Shown here: in pieces, positions 1 to 8,636 of the stretch
How the letters are laid out: every line of letters starts with the position of its first letter
Numbering within the stretch: position 1 is the stretch's first letter
Assembly: GCF_963931675.1 (NCBI RefSeq)
Contig: NZ_OZ007039.1
Location: 3,313,719-3,377,718, forward strand
Direction: 5' to 3'
DNA: 64,000 bases
DNA from: an uncultured Alistipes sp.
Lineage (GTDB): Bacteria > Bacteroidota > Bacteroidia > Bacteroidales > Rikenellaceae
Translations under genes and position numbers: made by a program
Notes under the pieces: model-generated
Told to the model about the DNA's origin: nothing
The model's input: the letters and a program-made list of their open reading frames with translations, nothing else
Database searches by the model: none

Positions 1-1
1 A

Positions 2-1021
2 AAATACACACCTAAGCCAAAGCGTATTCCTGTTTCAGAACAGCCATACTCTTATTCCGCAATATCCCATATAGTCAAGAAATATGAACTTTACAAAAGA
101 GCTTCTGGGAAATTCAGTAGGCGGACAATGGACAAGATTCGCCGTTTCAATGACTTCTGCGCTCAAAATTATCCGTCAGCCGAAGTTCTTACAGAAGAAA
201 TTGTCCTTGATTATTGCAAGAAGAAAAAAACGGAATCCGCAAAGTCATGCAATAACAGAATTGTAGGTGTCAGAGGATTTCTGAAATATGCGAATAGCCG
301 TGGTTTTGTAAATATTCCTCTTCCATCCACCATTCCAAGAGTCAATGTCACATCATTCGAACCACATCCGTTTACTCCAGAAGAGCTTGCAAGATTCTTT
401 AATGAAGCGGACAATCTCGAACCTCCAATAAATTGCCGTGACATGAGGGCTGCGCTTATGAAAGTGGAAGTTCCGGTCTTTTTCCGACTTTTGTACAGTA
501 CAGGGATGCGTACAACAGAAGCCCGTCTGCTCAGAGTAGAAGACGTAGATTTGCAATCCGGTGTTATAAATATAAGATACACAAAGAGCATAGATGAACA
601 TCGGGTTGCCTTGCACGAATCCATGTGGTCGCTATTGCAGATGTATAATGTCAAAATGGAAAATCTCATGCCCGGAAGAAAGACATTCTTTCCTAACGAG
701 TATGACAAACCATATTCCGGAGAATGGGTAACGGCAAGTTTTAAGAAAGTATGGAAGAAAGTCAGTACGGCACACGCAAGAGCATATGATTTTCGCAGTC
801 ACTATGCGGTCGTGAACATAAACGGTTGGGATCACTGCGGCATTGAATGGATGGACAAACTCTTATATCTCAGCCGTTCCATGGGACACCGTTACATTCA
901 AAACACATTATATTATTACAGGCTTGTACCGCTGTTTGCACACCAGTTGGAAAATCTAACAGGATGTGGGTATGAAGAACTTTTGCCTGATTTAAACGAC
1001 TATTTTGAATATGAAGACTAA
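2..1021 (+). CDS. Tyrosine recombinase (RIT-like, middle gene), 5' end outside window
   Basis: Site-specific tyrosine recombinase. The frame is open to the first bases of the window, so the gene is partial at the N-terminus; the first internal ATG is at 128. Catalytic elements visible: Arg in TGMRTTEARLL, Lys in the following beta-hairpin (RYTKS), the box-II Arg in YDFRSHY where the usual HxxR histidine is replaced by Asp, then MGHRYIQNTLYYY with His and the nucleophile Tyr. Its stop overlaps the start of a second recombinase by 11 nt. Overlapping recombinase genes in a row are typical of RIT elements, which carry three; the third would lie left of the window. The RIT assignment is inference; the recombinase family is clear. 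Confidence 0.85.
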   Translation, partial: KYTPKPKRIPVSEQPYSYSAISHIVKKYELYKRASGKFSRRTMDKIRRFNDFCAQNYPSAEVLTEEIVLDYCKKKKTESAKSCNNRIVGVRGFLKYANSRGFVNIPLPSTIPRVNVTSFEPHPFTPEELARFFNEADNLEPPINCRDMRAALMKVEVPVFFRLLYSTGMRTTEARLLRVEDVDLQSGVINIRYTKSIDEHRVALHESMWSLLQMYNVKMENLMPGRKTFFPNEYDKPYSGEWVTASFKKVWKKVSTAHARAYDFRSHYAVVNINGWDHCGIEWMDKLLYLSRSMGHRYIQNTLYYYRLVPLFAHQLENLTGCGYEELLPDLNDYFEYED

Positions 1022-2051
1022 AGCAGAACATTCAATTATCGCCGATGCCATCCATGAGTGGCATACGGTCTATCTTCCGTGTATAAGGAATCTGAGCCAT
1101 AACGCTTTAAAATCATACGGAGAGGGAATGGGAATCTATATAGACTTCCTTGAATCCTCAAAAGGAGTCACATCAAATACCCTTTGTGGGGAATGCTTCC
1201 GTAAGGACTGGATTGAAGAATGGATTGCGTGGCTGAAAGAAGTAAGAAAATGCAGCCCGCAAACATGCAATCATCGCCTCTCCATATTGAAAAATTTCCT
1301 CCGTTTCCTTGCGCACAAGAAAATCCAATTCATAAAATATGATTGTGATGCCGCTGAAATAAAAAGAATGCAGCAACCTAAAAAACAAGTGGAAGTAATC
1401 ACAAAAGATACAATCAAACGGATTTTTGCAAGCATCAATACACGTACATTGATAGGTAAGAGGGATTTTGCCTTGTTCAATCTTCTATATAGTACCGGAA
1501 CAAGAATAGATGAAATATTATCATTGAGGCTGTCGGCACTGCACCTGGATGAAACGAAAGGTTACATTCTTGTTTTGGGTAAAGGGAATAAACAACGTAC
1601 CATTTATTTGTTGAACAGCATGGTAAGAATACTGAGACATTATGTGAAGTTGTTCCATCCGGCAAATCCGTTACCTTCTGATTTTGTATTTTTCCCCATA
1701 TATGGCCATGCAAACAAAAAAATCACTTCAGAAGCGATTAGCAAGCGGTTGAAAATGTATGTTAGGATTGCGTCTCAGGGGCTACTTGAAATTCCTGTAG
1801 ATTTTCATTGCCATAGTTTTCGGCATGCACGGGCTACCCATTGGTTGGAAGACGGTGTAAACTTGGCGCAGATACAAAAACTATTGGGGCATGAGAGCAT
1901 TGAAACGACAATGAAATACGTAGGAGTTTCATCAGAACAAATGATACAAGCTTTATGCTCTATGGAAGACAATCTGACTTTAGGCGTTGAAAAGAAATAT
2001 AAGAAAATCAGAAATAAAGATTCATTAGCAACAGTTCTTGGATTGAGATAA
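1011..2051 (+). CDS. Tyrosine recombinase (RIT-like, last gene)
   Basis: XerC/D-like integrase of about 346 aa. It has an N-terminal SAM-like DNA-binding domain (about 1-115) and a catalytic domain with Arg in TGTRIDEILSL, Lys in GKGNKQRTI, HSFRHARATHW (box II HxxR) and LGHESIETTMKYV (His and Tyr nucleophile). All catalytic residues are present, unlike the upstream gene, where the box-II His is replaced. I chose ATG 1011, which overlaps the upstream stop, over the TTG at 1005. A hairpin follows the stop, and beyond it a truncated lysozyme gene of the tra operon, so these recombinases belong to an element inserted into ICE 1. Confidence 0.9.
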   Translation: MKTKAEHSIIADAIHEWHTVYLPCIRNLSHNALKSYGEGMGIYIDFLESSKGVTSNTLCGECFRKDWIEEWIAWLKEVRKCSPQTCNHRLSILKNFLRFLAHKKIQFIKYDCDAAEIKRMQQPKKQVEVITKDTIKRIFASINTRTLIGKRDFALFNLLYSTGTRIDEILSLRLSALHLDETKGYILVLGKGNKQRTIYLLNSMVRILRHYVKLFHPANPLPSDFVFFPIYGHANKKITSEAISKRLKMYVRIASQGLLEIPVDFHCHSFRHARATHWLEDGVNLAQIQKLLGHESIETTMKYVGVSSEQMIQALCSMEDNLTLGVEKKYKKIRNKDSLATVLGLR

Positions 2052-2066
2052 TACTTAGTAATAAAT

Positions 2067-2107
2067 GAGTGACTGTTCTTGAATAATGGAACAATCACTC
2101 TTTATTA
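2067..2107 (+). terminator. Hairpin terminator after recombinase genes
   Basis: A 12-bp stem, GAGTGACTGTTC with GAACAATCACTC (one wobble), loops over about 10 nt and is followed by TTTATTAT. It lies 15 nt after the recombinase stop. Confidence 0.7.
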
Positions 2108-2155
2108 TCTGCCACCAAAATATAACAATTTACTGATATTCAATATAGTAAAAAG

Positions 2156-2530
2156 TCAAGTTGGGATAATATTTTGGTTTGGATAACTTTTGTTATCCGA
2201 AATTTCGGATAAGAGCAAAGCATCTTTCCCATACTGTCGGAAATACTTATATCGCTCCAATAGGTCGGCTCTGAGTAACGAATCCGCTTGTTCCTCGGTA
2301 ATATCGGCTGTCAAGTTCTCATGTGGCAGAAGTTTGTGCCCGTAACCAATGTATGGATAGTGTTTTGCCGAGTGCCACCCCTCAAACTCCTTGATGAGTG
2401 CTACTGCCTTATCGAACAGTTCCGCAGAAATCTCCTTTGGCATCGGTGGCGAAGAGTCGCCACCTCGTGTCTGTGCCTTGGCATATCCGCAAAGCAGAGT
2501 CAGACATATAATCATTAACTTTATTCTCAT
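2156..2530 (-). pseudogene. Lysozyme-like glycoside hydrolase, 3'-truncated
   Basis: Starts with a signal peptide (MRIKLMIICLTLLCGYAKA) followed by a phage-type lysozyme domain with EFEGWHS and IGYGHKL, containing the catalytic Glu and the YGH motif. Family members run to about 170 aa; here homology stops near DALLLS, and the last 17 or so residues are encoded by the palindromic DNA of the inserted recombinase element. It is the last gene of the tra operon, where it would open peptidoglycan for the mating apparatus. Catalysis is unlikely without the C-terminal half. The missing part should lie left of the recombinases, outside the window. Confidence 0.8.
2181..2212. repeat. Overlapping palindromes at the recombinase element edge
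   Basis: A 7-bp hairpin (GGATAAC, TTTT, GTTATCC) at 2181-2198 overlaps a perfect 20-bp palindrome TTATCCGAAATTTCGGATAA at 2193-2212. Lysozyme homology is lost at this point. RIT elements are reported to have palindromic inverted ends, so this is probably the right terminus of the element. Confidence 0.6.
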
Positions 2531-2595
2531 AGATTCTCTTTTAGTGATTGGTTATGGAGGCAGACACCCGACAAGCGAGTGCCTGCCACCGTTGT

Positions 2596-3096
2596 TTAAG
2601 GATTGAAATTGATTGGAGAAACGATAGTTCCTATGGGAGTAATCGTGTTGTCCTCTGTGGTATCCTCTTCCTCCTTTGCCTCGTTATTGAAAGTGAAGGT
2701 TAGTTGATAGAGCTGGTCATGGTTATCCTCGAAATAGACATCTATTGTCTGCTGATCCTCACACTCCGAGGTGTAGTATAGACGGAACACATCTCTGTCA
2801 AGCGGATAACGGTCATTAGGTAGCAACACCATACCGTCATCCATTCTCAATGTGCCCTCGCCATCGGGCTGGAAGTAACGGATTGTGTAGCGAGTATCGG
2901 AGAAATACCCCTCACGGACAATCTCACAGCGTACCTCTGCTGTCTCGCCCTGTACCAATCGCTTGGGTACAGGCATTGTCTCAACCGTAAAAGGATAGGC
3001 TTGCTGAACATCGAGGTCATCCTCGCAAGATGTGAAGCCTAATACAGCGGTCATCATGGCACCGCAAACCATCATATAGGAAAATAACTTTTTCAT
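2596..3096 (-). CDS. traQ: Conjugative transposon protein TraQ (DUF3872-like lipoprotein)
   Basis: About 166 aa. It starts MKKLFSYMMVCGAMM and has a lipobox-like FTSCED, so it is probably an outer-membrane or periplasmic lipoprotein. The rest is beta-rich with an acidic, low-complexity C-terminus (KEEEDTTEDNT). I chose ATG 3096 because it begins the signal peptide; a longer frame from 3132 overlaps traO. It sits directly after traO; in CTnDOT a primase gene, traP, lies between traO and traQ and is absent here. Name is by position and length. Confidence 0.75.
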   Translation of the reverse strand: MKKLFSYMMVCGAMMTAVLGFTSCEDDLDVQQAYPFTVETMPVPKRLVQGETAEVRCEIVREGYFSDTRYTIRYFQPDGEGTLRMDDGMVLLPNDRYPLDRDVFRLYYTSECEDQQTIDVYFEDNHDQLYQLTFTFNNEAKEEEDTTEDNTITPIGTIVSPINFNP

Positions 3097-3109
3097 AACG
3101 CATTTAATT

Positions 3110-3682
3110 TTAATTGATAATAAATTTGACACCTAAGCCGAACTGAGTACTGAACTTGCCGAGTGAGCCACCCCAGAGGACACGCTCACGCACATTGGCA
3201 AGCAGGACAATACGGTCTGTTATATAACTCTCCAATTCAAGGGTAATGGCACCGCCATAGATAAAGGCATCCTTGGCAAGCAGCGTAGAGCCGTCATAGA
3301 GCATCTTATCGCCCCAATTCACCGTTTCGTAGCCTGCCAATGCAGAGCCACCGATGGAGAGGAAGAAGGTCTTTGTAGGATCGGACAGGAACTTCATGTA
3401 GTAACCGCCCTCGGCAGTGAACTGGGCACGCGGAATGGATGTACCCCGATAGTCGTAGTTCTTGAGCAGATACTCTGCACCCACCACCCAGCGGTTAGCC
3501 TTCTTGGTATATCCCGACATCGCTATTCCCGTGTAGTAGTTAAGCGGAGATTTAGAGCCATTCACAAAGCCACCTCTGAGTTCCACACCCTTCATCTTCG
3601 GGAGATAACGCTGGGCGTATGCCTGCCCTGACGAGAGGGCAAGCGATACGACTGCAACAAGTAGAAACAGATACTTCTTCAT
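3110..3682 (-). CDS. traO: Conjugative transposon protein TraO
   Basis: 190 aa with a cleavable signal peptide (MKKYLFLLVAVVSLALSSGQ, then AYA). The mature part is glycine- and aromatic-rich with alternating hydrophobic strands, ending LGVKFIIN with a C-terminal Asn, which suggests an outer-membrane beta-barrel. In CTnDOT-type systems TraO is part of the envelope-spanning type IV secretion complex. It is separated from traN by 2 nt, so the two are almost certainly translated from one message. Confidence 0.8.
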   Translation of the reverse strand: MKKYLFLLVAVVSLALSSGQAYAQRYLPKMKGVELRGGFVNGSKSPLNYYTGIAMSGYTKKANRWVVGAEYLLKNYDYRGTSIPRAQFTAEGGYYMKFLSDPTKTFFLSIGGSALAGYETVNWGDKMLYDGSTLLAKDAFIYGGAITLELESYITDRIVLLANVRERVLWGGSLGKFSTQFGLGVKFIIN

Positions 3683-3684
3683 AG

Positions 3685-4671
3685 CTACTTCACTTTAAGT
3701 TCGTTAATTACCTTTGCTCTTACGATGTCCTCACTCTCCACGGTGAAGGTCTGGTGTCTGCCACCGCTCTTCTCGTGCATCTCCACCACAAGCACCTTGT
3801 CGGCAGGGATGGTGAACTTATCGAACACGAATACGGTACGCTCATCCTTGTTGCCTGCAACGGTTGTGGCATAGTCATAGGCACGCAGAGGGAAGATTAC
3901 CTGCTCCTGAATGGCTGTACGCTTCATTACCTGCTTATCCACAATCTTGAAGGTCACGAAGTCCACCTCGTAAGGCACATTCGATGTATTCTTCACCTGC
4001 GTATGGAAGTAGAGCAAACCATTGTGGGTGTATAGTCCACGCAACAGATACTGGATGCCGAACGCCTTGCTGCCGATGTGCTTGATGTGGCGTTTGTTGT
4101 CCTTGTGGATAGCCTTGCTGATAAGGTGTACCAACTTCGGCGACTCACTGCCAAGCTCTTGCAAATAGATGTCGAGAGCATTGTTGGGACGGTTCACCTC
4201 ACTGCCATCGTGAATAAAGTCCTTCATCTCGATATTCAGGAGCAGAGGCTCATCGGAGTACTTCACATTGAAGGTGTAGAAACTGCCACTTTCGGTAATC
4301 ACCGACATATTGGTCTCATCGCGGAAGTTCTTGACTGTAGCCTTCACACGAATCACATTCTCCGAGCCGTCGGCCTTGCCAGCGATAAGGTTAGGCGAGC
4401 CAAGATCGACATAGCGTACTGCCGCAGGGAAGATGATGTGAGTAGTCTTGTCGTATGTCACCTCCAAGCCGTAAGGCGGAATCATACGGTCAAAGGTCAG
4501 TTTCTTTGTCAGACCGTGATAGATGTCGCCATCCTCCTGCTGCGGATAGATGTCCGTAGTGAGGGTTACATCACCGGCTACTGTGTTAGTTACTGCGGTT
4601 GAATCAACCGACTGTGCATTGGCACTTACAACGCCCATCGTGAGGGCAAGCATTACAAAAATCTTTTTCAT
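3685..4671 (-). CDS. traN: Conjugative transposon protein TraN (DUF4138, VirB9-like role)
   Basis: 328 aa with signal peptide (MKKIFVMLALTMGVVSANA). Two-domain periplasmic or outer-membrane protein rich in beta strands; a segment near residue 75 (TTHIIFPAAVRYVDLGS) is typical of the TraN/DUF4138 family. TraN is regarded as the VirB9-like partner of TraM in the Bacteroidetes transfer apparatus. It lies between traM and traO, in the standard operon order. Confidence 0.88.
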   Translation of the reverse strand: MKKIFVMLALTMGVVSANAQSVDSTAVTNTVAGDVTLTTDIYPQQEDGDIYHGLTKKLTFDRMIPPYGLEVTYDKTTHIIFPAAVRYVDLGSPNLIAGKADGSENVIRVKATVKNFRDETNMSVITESGSFYTFNVKYSDEPLLLNIEMKDFIHDGSEVNRPNNALDIYLQELGSESPKLVHLISKAIHKDNKRHIKHIGSKAFGIQYLLRGLYTHNGLLYFHTQVKNTSNVPYEVDFVTFKIVDKQVMKRTAIQEQVIFPLRAYDYATTVAGNKDERTVFVFDKFTIPADKVLVVEMHEKSGGRHQTFTVESEDIVRAKVINELKVK

Positions 4672-4691
4672 GTCTTTAATGTTTTAATAGG

Positions 4692-5981
4692 TTATTGATT
4701 GTTTTGATAAAGCATCAGGGTATATCCTGATTTGAGGTGTACCTTCTCTTCACGCATCTTCTTGGAGATATACTGCGACACGCCCTGTATGGCACCACGA
4801 CCTACTTCGGATAGCAGTTGGTCTCCGGCAGACTGGTTGGTGATGGATATGCTCGTTCCGAGGTTCTGTCCCAGATTTGCCGCCATCTCCTTTGCTGCAC
4901 TCGCCTCCATGGAGCCGGGGATGAAGATTCCCGCCTGTCCGTCATTGTCGTGGACGGTAAGTTCTACGGGAATGATCGTTCCGTTATGCTCCACCTGAAG
5001 AATCTCGATGTCGAGCCTTTCGCCTTTGATGCTGCCTTCGCCCGTGATAAGGGTGTTTCGTGGCAGTACATGCTTCCCGACACGCATCGCCTCCAAGAGC
5101 CTAAGTCGTACGCTTTGACCGCTCGTGATCGTCTGGTCGCCATGCACACACGCCTTGATGGTGTTCCGTGCTGTCTGCTTCGGTGCTTCGCCTACCGCAG
5201 TATGAAAGCCACCGCCTACAGATTGCGACAAGCGTGCTATCATCACCGAGTCGCTCACAGGCTGAGCCAGTGCCGACACTACGAGAGTCGTTACATGACC
5301 TACGGGCTGTGCTTTCGCCTTGCCGCTTTGTGTGGTGCTTTCCACCTCTTCGGCTGCGTCCTCTGAGGTTGTAGGCGTACCTCCGGGCATATACTTCGCC
5401 GCAAGCTCGTATGACTTCTCCAAGAGTGCCACCTGGTCGGCATATGTCGGCTGACTGTTCTGCTGTTGTGCCATCGACTGCTTCAGCTCCTCAAGCTCCG
5501 CTTTCAGAGCCTCCTTTTCGGGATCCTCACGTGGCTGCTCGTAGAAACTGCCGAGTGTGGCGTTGATGTCATTGTAGGCAGATGTGGATGTGGAGAACGA
5601 ATTGCTCCGACTGCTGCCACTTCGGTATGACGAGCCACCGCCACCTATGTATCTCGGCTCTTCGGGTATCTCGACCACCCCTTCCCCCTCGTCATCGGTG
5701 GTCATTGCGGTGAAGTCCTCAAGGGTACGCATCTTCTGCTCCTGCTTGACACGCATATCCTCCAGTTCGTAGGCTGCAATCTTATCGGCCTCGATGCCTG
5801 CACCTCGCGGGTCGGGAAGTTCGGCGTTGAAGCCTACCTTCTGCTGTTCAGCCTGTACCTGCTCCTTCGATGGTTTGAAGATGAAGTAGAATGATACAAG
5901 GCATAGCATAACCATTCCGCCATACACAAGAATTTTCTTGATTTGCTCCTTTCTTTTCAGAGCGTTTGCATCGTTACTCAT
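4692..5981 (-). CDS. traM: Conjugative transposon protein TraM (VirB10-like)
   Basis: About 429 aa from ATG 5981. That start gives the usual short cytoplasmic N-terminus followed by one membrane helix (ILVYGGMVMLCLVSFYFIF). Then comes a long variable, Ser-rich periplasmic linker with a coiled-coil stretch (EALKAELEELKQSM), and a C-terminal beta domain from about residue 270 containing KACVHGDQTITSGQSVRLRL. This layout matches VirB10/TrbI-type proteins that span the envelope. It overlaps the end of traL by 8 nt. Confidence 0.88.
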   Translation of the reverse strand: MSNDANALKRKEQIKKILVYGGMVMLCLVSFYFIFKPSKEQVQAEQQKVGFNAELPDPRGAGIEADKIAAYELEDMRVKQEQKMRTLEDFTAMTTDDEGEGVVEIPEEPRYIGGGGSSYRSGSSRSNSFSTSTSAYNDINATLGSFYEQPREDPEKEALKAELEELKQSMAQQQNSQPTYADQVALLEKSYELAAKYMPGGTPTTSEDAAEEVESTTQSGKAKAQPVGHVTTLVVSALAQPVSDSVMIARLSQSVGGGFHTAVGEAPKQTARNTIKACVHGDQTITSGQSVRLRLLEAMRVGKHVLPRNTLITGEGSIKGERLDIEILQVEHNGTIIPVELTVHDNDGQAGIFIPGSMEASAAKEMAANLGQNLGTSISITNQSAGDQLLSEVGRGAIQGVSQYISKKMREEKVHLKSGYTLMLYQNNQ

Positions 5982-6270
5982 AGCTCTCGGAATTAAATTG
6001 GTTAAAGAACTCTTCCATCTCCCGTATCTTCTCATCCGAGAGGCTGTCGGCAGGAACTGCCTCCTCCTCGATAATCAGGTTGGTAGCAGGCGGCTCACTT
6101 CTGACATACTCCTCATACCTGTAATCGGGAGCAGGCATAAAGATTACATAGAGGGCAAATCCCATATACGCCAGCAAGAGGCCGTAGATGATAAGGCGTT
6201 TTGTCTTTGATGTCTTGTTGTTCCAAGACTTGTTGATTGAATCCTTGATTCTCTGAATGTACTTTTTCAT
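5974..6270 (-). CDS. traL: Conjugative transposon protein TraL (DUF3989)
   Basis: 98 aa with one central membrane helix (LIIYGLLLAYMGFALYVIFM) preceded by a basic N-terminus and followed by an acidic tail. Small inner-membrane component always found between traK and traM. It overlaps traM, implying translational coupling. Confidence 0.8.
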   Translation of the reverse strand: MKKYIQRIKDSINKSWNNKTSKTKRLIIYGLLLAYMGFALYVIFMPAPDYRYEEYVRSEPPATNLIIEEEAVPADSLSDEKIREMEEFFNQFNSESYE

Positions 6271-6300
6271 CGCTGTAAATGTTAATGGTGAATAATTAGG

Positions 6301-6924
6301 TTATCTGTCATAGACTCTCAGGTCCTTGTTCTCCACCACTCGGAACGCCTCGAAGATGAATCCGTGAGGATTGTTGTCACTGCGTGTGGAGTTGAGAAGT
6401 CGTCCTTTGGTCACAAGGCTACGCTCGGTGATACTCTTCTCGCGGATGATAGATAGTCGTGCGTATGTCACCACCTCGTAGGGATAGTGGTTGAAGTTGC
6501 AGCTTATGCTATCCACCTCAATACGCTGTGTTACATTGCCCGATATGATACGGTTGTAATATCCCTGCTCCGCAAGGTCGCTGTAGTGCTCATATGCCGA
6601 GCGGTCGCTTAGGAACATTGCCCTCTGGATATTACCCTCGATGGCACTCTTGTCGGGTGCAAGCGTGAAGAAGAGTTCGTGGAAACGCTTCACATGCTCC
6701 CTTGCCTCCACAGGACGGTTCTGCTCCAAGTCCTGAGATAGAGCCAGCATCAGCGACTTGCCCTCGTCAAGGACATATATCTTCTGTCGTTGTGCCTCGG
6801 CAAAGCTGTATGCCTTCCAAAGGGAGAAGCCTACAAGCGAAGCACAGACAAAGAGGTAGGCAATGCCGAAGAAGCGTATCTGTCTGAAGCCGGTCTCGAT
6901 GTTTTTAAGTGATTTGAATTCCAT
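6301..6924 (-). CDS. traK: Conjugative transposon protein TraK (VirB8-like)
   Basis: About 207 aa. ATG 6924 gives the family start MEFKSLKNIETGFRQIRFF, followed by one membrane helix (IAYLFVCASLVGFSLWKAY) and a periplasmic domain. The frame is open further upstream to 7059, but that part overlaps traJ out of frame and is not TraK-like. TraK is one of the most conserved members of the Bacteroidetes transfer system and has a VirB8-like topology. It follows traJ by 19 nt. Confidence 0.9.
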   Translation of the reverse strand: MEFKSLKNIETGFRQIRFFGIAYLFVCASLVGFSLWKAYSFAEAQRQKIYVLDEGKSLMLALSQDLEQNRPVEAREHVKRFHELFFTLAPDKSAIEGNIQRAMFLSDRSAYEHYSDLAEQGYYNRIISGNVTQRIEVDSISCNFNHYPYEVVTYARLSIIREKSITERSLVTKGRLLNSTRSDNNPHGFIFEAFRVVENKDLRVYDR

Positions 6925-6943
6925 TTGAATACTGTTTAATAGG

Positions 6944-7951
6944 TTATCGTTTAAGTAATCTTCCTGCGATGTTGCCGATGGCGGCACCTGTTGCACCTGC
7001 TGCGATGCTTCCCGTGCGGCTTGCTGTCTGGGCCACGTTCCTGCCGTAGTTACCTGCACCGCCGCCTGCCTGGATTATCCAGTTGGCCACTGTCGGAATG
7101 GTGAAATATCCGATGATGCCGATAATGAGGAAGGTGATATAGACCGCATTCGACCCGTCAGGGATGAAGTTGGGATCGGACAACTGCTCGATGTCCTTCT
7201 GTAGCATCAGTACCTGTATGCGTGCAAGCACGCTGCTGAAAAGGTCGCTCACAGGCAGCCACAGATAGATACTGATGTATCGGACAAACCACTGCGTGAG
7301 TGAGGCGTGGAAGCCGTCCCAACAGGCTATCGCAAAGGATATGGGTCCGAGTATCGAGAGGACGATGAGGAAGAATGTTCTCAGCGTGTCTATGACAAGG
7401 GCTGCGGCATTGAACATCAGTTCCAACAGTTCACGGAAGAAGTTCTGAACAGCCTTTTTCATATTGTACATCGCACGATCCACATACATTCCGCAAGCCT
7501 CAATAGCATCCAACGCTCCCAGTTCATCGAGCTTGTTGTCAAAGGACTCCTTATCCACAAGGTAGGCTGTTTCGGGATTGCGTTTCATCGCCTCAAACTC
7601 CAACTTGTCCTTCTGCCTGCGATACTCGTTCATATCGAAGGTCTGCGTTTCAAGGATTCTGTGCGTTCCCGTCACGATGGGCGACATCACGCTGTTGAGC
7701 GTGCCCAACACCAATGTCGGAAAGAACATGATACACAGTCCGAGAGCAAAGGGACGCAGGAGCGGAAAGACATCTATAGGCTCGGCTCTTGCCAACGACT
7801 GCCAGACACGATAGGCGACATAGAAGAGAGCACCCAATCCGGCAAGTCCTTTGGCGACACCCGTCATCTGCGAACAGAGGGGCATCATATCCACATACAG
7901 ACTCTGGAGTATCTGATGCAGATTGTCAAAGTTTACTGCTAATAGTACCAT
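6944..7951 (-). CDS. traJ: Conjugative transposon protein TraJ (VirB6-like membrane protein)
   Basis: 335 aa polytopic inner-membrane protein. Hydrophobic segments include GLAGLGALFYVAYRVW, the region around ALGLCIMFFPTLVLG, AALVIDTLRTFFLIVLSILG and YITFLIIGIIGYFTI, with a Gly/Ala-rich C-terminal tail. Its size and topology match the TraJ family, thought to form the VirB6-like inner-membrane channel component. Confidence 0.9.
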   Translation of the reverse strand: MVLLAVNFDNLHQILQSLYVDMMPLCSQMTGVAKGLAGLGALFYVAYRVWQSLARAEPIDVFPLLRPFALGLCIMFFPTLVLGTLNSVMSPIVTGTHRILETQTFDMNEYRRQKDKLEFEAMKRNPETAYLVDKESFDNKLDELGALDAIEACGMYVDRAMYNMKKAVQNFFRELLELMFNAAALVIDTLRTFFLIVLSILGPISFAIACWDGFHASLTQWFVRYISIYLWLPVSDLFSSVLARIQVLMLQKDIEQLSDPNFIPDGSNAVYITFLIIGIIGYFTIPTVANWIIQAGGGAGNYGRNVAQTASRTGSIAAGATGAAIGNIAGRLLKR

Positions 7952-7969
7952 AGTCGTAGGATTTCAGGT

Positions 7970-8599
7970 TTACCAATAGCGTTCACTCGGCGATCCGTAG
8001 AGGGACATCACACGGTCAACATCGTTCTGTTTCTTAGCTCTTAGGTAGGATACCCCGATGTTCTTGTTGGTGTAGTACTGCACAAGCCCACGGTACTGGA
8101 GCATCTCGCTGTAACACTTGTCGATGATATCCATACGGTCCTTGTCGCTCATCGAGAGTCCATTCTCATTGACCACCGATTTAAGGTCATTCAAGAGGTG
8201 GGCACTCTCTTCGAGCAGTTTGGTATATCCCAGAGCAATGGCACTGAGTTCCTCCACCGTGAAGTAGGGGTCGTTCAGCATACGCTCAAAGCTGTTCACA
8301 TAGATGTCGGTGATGTCGCCTACAAGCAGGATTGTCTGCTGTACCTTGCGTGCATCGCGGACAAGGTTCTTGACCTTCTTCAGAGCATCGTAGTACTCCT
8401 TTCCCTGTTTGTAGATCTTTACAGTCTCCTGGAAGTTCTGAATCATCGTACTTGCCGTAGAGGATGTATGCACGATGTTCTTCGTGGCATTGATGATGCC
8501 TTGTGCGAGGTTGCCGGGGTCTGTCACCACCCACTGCGCCCTCGATGTCTGGCTGACAAAGAGAGCCACCAAACAGAGCATAAAAATTTTCAATCTCAT
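7970..8599 (-). CDS. traI: Conjugative transposon protein TraI (DUF4141, VirB5-like)
   Basis: 209 aa with signal peptide (MRLKIFMLCLVALFVSQTSR, then AQ). The mature protein is almost entirely helical with GNLAQGIINATKNIV near the N-terminus, resembling VirB5/TrbJ-type proteins (P-type pilus adhesin-like). It is located between the traH slot and traJ as in CTnDOT. Confidence 0.88.
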   Translation of the reverse strand: MRLKIFMLCLVALFVSQTSRAQWVVTDPGNLAQGIINATKNIVHTSSTASTMIQNFQETVKIYKQGKEYYDALKKVKNLVRDARKVQQTILLVGDITDIYVNSFERMLNDPYFTVEELSAIALGYTKLLEESAHLLNDLKSVVNENGLSMSDKDRMDIIDKCYSEMLQYRGLVQYYTNKNIGVSYLRAKKQNDVDRVMSLYGSPSERYW

Positions 8600-8636
8600 A
8601 CTGTTACGAATTAAAGGGTGAATACTTAATCATAAA

